Source: Candidatus Nomurabacteria bacterium RIFCSPHIGHO2_01_FULL_39_10
GTDB lineage: Bacteria; Patescibacteriota; Minisyncoccia; Phycocordibacterales; UBA9973
DNA: 8,441 nt
Direction: 5' to 3'
Assembly (NCBI GenBank): GCA_001786805.1
Contig: MFTJ01000022.1
Location: forward strand, 1 to 8,441
How positions within the stretch are numbered: position 1 is the first letter of the stretch; the number at the start of each line of letters is the position of its first letter. The position numbers and the translations under genes were made by a program. Shown here piece after piece: positions 4,833 to 8,441 of the stretch. Under the pieces are notes generated by a model. The model searched no databases, was not told where the DNA came from, and saw only the letters and a list, made by a program, of their open reading frames with translations.

Positions 4833-6974
4833 TCACTTTCTCAAAAACATCTCCAAAATCTCTCTGGGCGTCTTCACATGATACGTCGGCTGCGCGCAAT
4901 ATTTCTCCCGCTCCCCGTTATGTACTAAAATAGTTTTCATCCCTAAAGAATTACCCGCAATAATATCATCTACTTGTTTATCACCCACATACACCGCTCG
5001 ATGCGCATGTACTCCCAATCGTTCTAACGCCGTAACAATCGGTTGCGGATGCGGCTTCACTTCCTTGCAATCATCCCGGTTAACCACCACCTGAAAATAC
5101 TTCCTAATTCCATGCCTCTCTAATAGACGTGGCAGCGAGTTTGAACCGCGCGTCGTCACAAGTCCAATTTTATATTCTTGCGTATGCAAATAATGTAATA
5201 ATTCTTCTGCTCCATCAGCTAAATAAAATCGATCATCAAACGTTCCTGACACTTTTTTATTAACTAAATCAAAATCCTCTTCTGTAATTTTTCTCTCCCC
5301 TTTTTTATTAAACTCATTAACCATCATCCTACGCATCTCTTTGTAATCACTTCTATTTCCAAAACATTCAATCTCTGCAAGAGTATAACTCATCACCATC
5401 TGTTCTGATATCGCATTCAATCGCGCATGCAATTCTTCTTTATCTCCCTGTTGCAACGTATTATCAAAATCAAATAACACTCCCTCTATTCTTAATAAAT
5501 CATGTAAAATTCCTCTCCTAACCCCTCCTCGAACAGAACGATAATGAGCAACACTCTCCTGCGCAATTGCTGCCGCTCGTCCTGTATATACTTCTGGCGT
5601 AAGTTTCAACAATTGTTCTCTTTCTACAGAATCAGGCAGCACCTCTTTAATTATCTGCACTAACCCCTCTTTATCCAATTTTTTTCCACGCGTCAACATC
5701 TTAATCTTTGTGTACACATCCGCAACACCTAATAACCTCCCGGCAATCTGCACCGCTTCACTTAACACTTCCGGCGTCGTTTGTAATTCTCGCCGCGCCG
5801 CTTCTTCATTAACCCGCAGCGTCTGTAACCCCTCTGCAATATATGAAAATCCAACCACACTTCCCGCAATTATTTCTCCATACATTCTCTCCCATGGATG
5901 ATCCGTTAAATCACGTTCAAACGCACTCATCAACAATCCATCTCGCATACCACCAATCAATGTATTTGTTATTTCAAAATATCCCTGCCCCACTTCAAAA
6001 AACCATGGATTAATTTTATGCGGCATAACAGAAGAACCCACATGAGAACTCTTCCCCTCCTGATATAACCATCCAAGCATCACATTCTGGCGAATATTAT
6101 CACACAAATCTGCGCCAAACGTATTGAGTATCGCCATTTCATTAAATAACCGCACAATCCGCTGATGTGAGATACGCTGATTCTCAATTCCTGCATACTC
6201 AAAACCAAACCTCTCAACAAACTTTTGCGCATAACTATCGATATCAAACTCTCCTGCAATTGCCGTCATCGCATTATGATTTCCCACAGGACCAGAAAAC
6301 TTCGCATTGAGTCGTATCTGTTCAAGTGCAGTTAAACTATCCACCATTTTATCTAACGTATAGCCAAATCTTTTCCCAATAGTTGTCGGTGATGCATTCA
6401 TCCCATGCGTTTTTCCAAGCACTGGTACCTGCGCATACTTCAGCGTCATATCTGCTAATGTATCTGTAACCTCTATTACCTTTGGCAGCCACACAGAATT
6501 GAGCGCCTCACGCAGCATCAAATTATACGCAATATTATTCACATCCTCTGACGTCATCGGAAAATGCACAAACTCATTCAACCGCCCTAACCCCTCGTGA
6601 GTCAACCGCTCACGTAAATACATCTCAACTGCTTTTACATCATGTTCCAAAGGTCCAATACCATTACGTCCAAAATGATCATACTCTGCCACAGCTCTTG
6701 CATCAAATCTCTCCGCTGTAACAATCTGCCGTAGCACTTCTCTTTCCGTAATTGAAATGTCCGGCTTGCGTGCTAAATTTGAATCGGCAAGACTAATCAA
6801 CGCCTCAATTTCCACAACTGCTCTATATCGATGCAACGCCCCTTCTGATAAAATATCGTTCAACTTGTGTGTAAATAATACTTCCCGACCATCAAACGGA
6901 CTAATAGAACCTAATCCCTGTAAATAGATTTGACTATCTTTCTCAATGTTTCCCTTTCCCTTGTCTTGTGCCAT
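4833..6974 (-). CDS. purB: Adenylosuccinate lyase fused to a HAD-family phosphatase
   Basis: A single uninterrupted 713-residue frame carries two enzymes. Residues about 21-484 are an E. coli-like adenylosuccinate lyase, which releases fumarate from SAICAR and adenylosuccinate in purine synthesis: TSEDVNN (141-147), KTHGMNASPTTIGK with H190, and the flexible catalytic loop GSSVMPHKINP (313-323) with its serines. After a junction of only about ten residues, 497-713 form a HAD hydrolase of the phosphoglycolate phosphatase type. It has FDFDNTL with nucleophile D502 and D504, a helical cap (about 508-590), T607 in LVTTRG, K640 in VKPHP, and VGDKQVDD with D665 and D669. All catalytic residues of both domains are present, so both are likely active. 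The phosphatase substrate is unknown; a purine nucleotide or intermediate is only an inference. A 20-residue charged N-terminal extension precedes the lyase. The gene follows the DHODH gene after 159 nt. Confidence 0.93.
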   Translation of the reverse strand: MAQDKGKGNIEKDSQIYLQGLGSISPFDGREVLFTHKLNDILSEGALHRYRAVVEIEALISLADSNLARKPDISITEREVLRQIVTAERFDARAVAEYDHFGRNGIGPLEHDVKAVEMYLRERLTHEGLGRLNEFVHFPMTSEDVNNIAYNLMLREALNSVWLPKVIEVTDTLADMTLKYAQVPVLGKTHGMNASPTTIGKRFGYTLDKMVDSLTALEQIRLNAKFSGPVGNHNAMTAIAGEFDIDSYAQKFVERFGFEYAGIENQRISHQRIVRLFNEMAILNTFGADLCDNIRQNVMLGWLYQEGKSSHVGSSVMPHKINPWFFEVGQGYFEITNTLIGGMRDGLLMSAFERDLTDHPWERMYGEIIAGSVVGFSYIAEGLQTLRVNEEAARRELQTTPEVLSEAVQIAGRLLGVADVYTKIKMLTRGKKLDKEGLVQIIKEVLPDSVEREQLLKLTPEVYTGRAAAIAQESVAHYRSVRGGVRRGILHDLLRIEGVLFDFDNTLQQGDKEELHARLNAISEQMVMSYTLAEIECFGNRSDYKEMRRMMVNEFNKKGERKITEEDFDLVNKKVSGTFDDRFYLADGAEELLHYLHTQEYKIGLVTTRGSNSLPRLLERHGIRKYFQVVVNRDDCKEVKPHPQPIVTALERLGVHAHRAVYVGDKQVDDIIAGNSLGMKTILVHNGEREKYCAQPTYHVKTPREILEMFLRK

Positions 6975-7034
6975 AATCTCAATTCCTCATATCGTACTCA
7001 TAACCATAAATTCAACTGATTTCAAAGTTATCAA

Positions 7035-7099
7035 AGTGCATTTAACATCATCCTGATTGCATGTAACATAAGTGCGTTTAACGTCTGAGTGCGTTTAAC
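7035..7099 (-). repeat. Four-copy 12-bp direct repeat upstream of purB-HAD
   Basis: Copies at 7035-7046, 7056-7067, 7071-7082 and 7088-7099 read, on the - strand, GTTAAATGCACT, GTTACATGCAAT, GTTAAACGCACT and GTTAAACGCACT. Start-to-start distances are 21, 15 and 17 bp. The cluster ends 61 bp upstream of the purB-HAD start codon. Direct orientation and irregular spacing suggest a multi-site transcription-factor target rather than a CRISPR or coding repeat. No clear TATA box was found; TTTATGGT at about 7004-7011 on the - strand is the nearest candidate. Confidence 0.7.
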
Positions 7100-7133
7100 A
7101 GCTACAATTCCTAAATTCTCCTCTCCTTCTCCC

Positions 7134-8267
7134 CTACCTCTCCCACAACCTCTCATATACTCTATGCCCTACTTCTGAAAAATTCTTAAAATACCCCGTA
7201 TACCACTGATTCAACAAAACACCGATTCGTGCAGAATCTTCAATATCCTTCCACGTCTCAACCCCACCTGTTCGAATCACATTAAATTCCCGCATAACCC
7301 CGCCCTGTTTCACATACTCAACCGCTTTCGCACATAACTCTAATGATGACTCGCGTAACGGCCGACCACTCACCCCTCCGCCAAACGTCTGGGTAAAATA
7401 ATCATACAACTTTTGTTCGCAACGCATAATTCCCGCCCGTCGCTTCTCATACTGCGTTGACGTATTCCCAAAATTCACCCCATCATACCCAAGCGAACAT
7501 AATAGATCAACCAACATCGGCACCTGCTCCAACGAAGTATCAGTTGAAAACTTCACAATCACAGGAATCACTCGTTTTCGCCCATCATCACATACCCTCT
7601 CATCTAAAAAATGTCTTTTCACATACGTCAATCGCTCAACTAATCCCGTATCCTGCACGTTTCCTTCACCTGTATTTGGACAACTCTCATTTATTTCCAA
7701 AAAATCAACATTCGCATTCTCATACAACCTCATGCTACTCACTAAGTATTTCAACTTTTCTTCACCAGAAAAATTTGGCGAACCCATCACACTCCATCCA
7801 ATCGGACAATTCAACATCCGCCCCATCGTATGCGCCCTAATCGAATTCTCCGCATCTCCCTCATTAGGTAACCCTAAAAAATTCGATGCCGCATTTGATT
7901 TTCCATATTTCACAAACGGCAAATACACACCATTCTTCTCATTTCCTCTACGCCCATTCCATGTCCCCGTACCACCTAAATAACCACCTGCCCCTTGCAT
8001 TGCCACCATCTCATAACATTCCCCATTCTTAAACATCCCTGCCGCATTCATCACAGGAGTTCGAAATCGTATCCCCCAAAGTGTTCGTGCCAATTCTTGC
8101 GGCGGCTCACAGATATCCACCGGAATCTCTTTTTTCAATTGCGCTAAAAAATCCAATCGCCCTTTGGAATACTTCTCAACCACCAGCTGCACTGGCAATC
8201 TTCCCAAAAACGGCTGTATTCCTTTTTCCCATTTTGCCAATGTTAATATATCCATCTTTAATTCCAT
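7134..8267 (-). CDS. pyrD: Dihydroorotate dehydrogenase (FMN enzyme of pyrimidine synthesis)
   Basis: The 377-residue protein is an FMN-dependent TIM-barrel dehydrogenase that oxidises dihydroorotate to orotate. Markers in order: TPVMNAAGMFKNGE with K80, SNFLGLPNEG (128-137), INESCPNT (192-199) with C196 at the catalytic base position, VIVKFSTDT with K239, GVNFGNTS (263-270), FGGGVSGRPL (295-304), and the FMN-phosphate turn RTGGVETWKD (332-341). The roughly 60-residue N-terminal region and the GGGVSGRPL segment resemble quinone-linked class 2 enzymes. Class 2 normally has Ser as base; Cys is a class 1 trait, so the electron acceptor is uncertain. No membrane helix is visible. M5 at 8255 is an alternative start, slightly better spaced from the TATA-like element at 8283-8290. 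The purB-HAD gene lies downstream on the same strand. Confidence 0.88.
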   Translation of the reverse strand: MELKMDILTLAKWEKGIQPFLGRLPVQLVVEKYSKGRLDFLAQLKKEIPVDICEPPQELARTLWGIRFRTPVMNAAGMFKNGECYEMVAMQGAGGYLGGTGTWNGRRGNEKNGVYLPFVKYGKSNAASNFLGLPNEGDAENSIRAHTMGRMLNCPIGWSVMGSPNFSGEEKLKYLVSSMRLYENANVDFLEINESCPNTGEGNVQDTGLVERLTYVKRHFLDERVCDDGRKRVIPVIVKFSTDTSLEQVPMLVDLLCSLGYDGVNFGNTSTQYEKRRAGIMRCEQKLYDYFTQTFGGGVSGRPLRESSLELCAKAVEYVKQGGVMREFNVIRTGGVETWKDIEDSARIGVLLNQWYTGYFKNFSEVGHRVYERLWER

Positions 8268-8282
8268 AAATACACATGCCTA

Positions 8283-8290
8283 CCTATATA
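8283..8290 (-). promoter_or_regulatory. Possible TATA box of the DHODH gene
   Basis: TATATAGG on the - strand lies about 20 nt (centre to ATG) before 8267 and 32 nt before the in-frame ATG at 8255. Neither distance is ideal, but the second fits a short-leader mRNA better. Confidence 0.35.
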
Positions 8291-8381
8291 CACATAGTAA
8301 AAAAAGAAGAAAACTATCTTTTAAAACATTATGGTAATTAAATTATACATATCTTGGTATCTATTCTTCTGCGTATAAATC

Positions 8382-8391
8382 TTTATAAAAG
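8382..8391 (+). promoter_or_regulatory. TATA-like element near the right edge
   Basis: TTTATAAAAG resembles the other TATA boxes in the window and may serve a gene beyond the right edge; its near-symmetry also allows use on the - strand. Nothing else is recognisable in the AT-rich 8268-8441 stretch. Confidence 0.3.
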
Positions 8392-8441
8392 AGTCATCAT
8401 TTGAAAATTACAATCTAAATCAAATTAAAAAGATTTAATAC

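Noticed and set aside
5477..5530. Purine-rich Shine-Dalgarno-like stretch on the - strand at the lyase/HAD junction that might allow separate translation of the HAD domain.
   Set aside because: No in-frame ATG, GTG or TTG lies at a suitable distance; the nearest in-frame GTG is more than 30 nt downstream and the ATG that does occur is out of frame.
7035..7099. Reading the repeat cluster as a CRISPR array.
   Set aside because: Units are only 12 bp, divergent, and separated by 3-9 bp, far too short for spacers.
6975..7133. Very short - strand frames in the purB leader (12 and 6 codons) as possible leader peptides.
   Set aside because: They largely consist of the 12-bp repeats or lie in AT-rich sequence; nothing distinguishes them from chance.
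7457..7983. Overlapping + strand frames opposite the DHODH gene.
   Set aside because: Their composition (Ser, Pro, His-rich) is that of antisense shadows, while the - strand frame carries all DHODH motifs.
8276..8341. A 21-codon + strand frame near the right edge.
   Set aside because: It is too short, has no ribosome binding site and overlaps the presumed promoter of the divergent DHODH gene.

Overview
The window looks archaeal. It holds a tRNA-Ile(GAT) interrupted by two introns, a hallmark of archaeal EndA-type splicing, and several genes have a TATA box about 30 nt upstream of a start codon with no ribosome binding site, the layout of leaderless archaeal mRNAs. The DNA is AT-rich. A small-genome (DPANN-like) archaeon is a guess; no lineage-defining gene is present. 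Two enzymes need molecular oxygen (acireductone dioxygenase and an aromatic amino acid hydroxylase), which suggests an oxygen-exposed niche.

Layout. 2-241 (+): C-terminal end of a deoxynucleoside kinase-like protein. 336-812 (+): small unknown protein. 912-1057 (+): tRNA-Ile(GAT) with a 28-nt anticodon-loop intron and a 44-nt T-loop intron. 1102-1617 (+): unknown protein. 1685-2143 (+): acireductone dioxygenase of methionine salvage. 2165-3007 (-): unknown protein whose promoter holds its own palindrome. 3083-3532 (-): Lrp/AsnC-family regulator. 3533-3665: divergent control region with a perfect 15-bp palindrome, a shared TATA box and a second half-conserved copy of the palindrome. 3666-3944 (+): small unknown protein. 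3963-4799 (+): phenylalanine-4-hydroxylase-like enzyme. 4833-6974 (-): adenylosuccinate lyase fused in frame to a HAD phosphatase. 6975-7133: spacer with four copies of a 12-bp repeat. 7134-8267 (-): dihydroorotate dehydrogenase.

How the parts fit. The Lrp-type regulator probably controls itself and the divergent small-protein/hydroxylase pair, a plausible phenylalanine/tyrosine-sensing module. The pyrD-like and purB-HAD genes run in the same direction and pair pyrimidine with purine synthesis; the repeat cluster between them is the best candidate for control of the fusion gene. The kinase fragment at the left edge also belongs to nucleotide metabolism.

Composition. From about 3.9 kb to the end of the DHODH gene the + strand is strongly C-rich and G-poor whichever strand is coding (29 C and 4 G at 4201-4260; 20 C and 3 G at 7141-7200). 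The unknown gene at 2165-3007 does not share this (15 G and 13 C at 2461-2520), so it may be a recent arrival. There is no gene-free stretch over 300 bases, and I see no CRISPR array, insertion sequence or rRNA.
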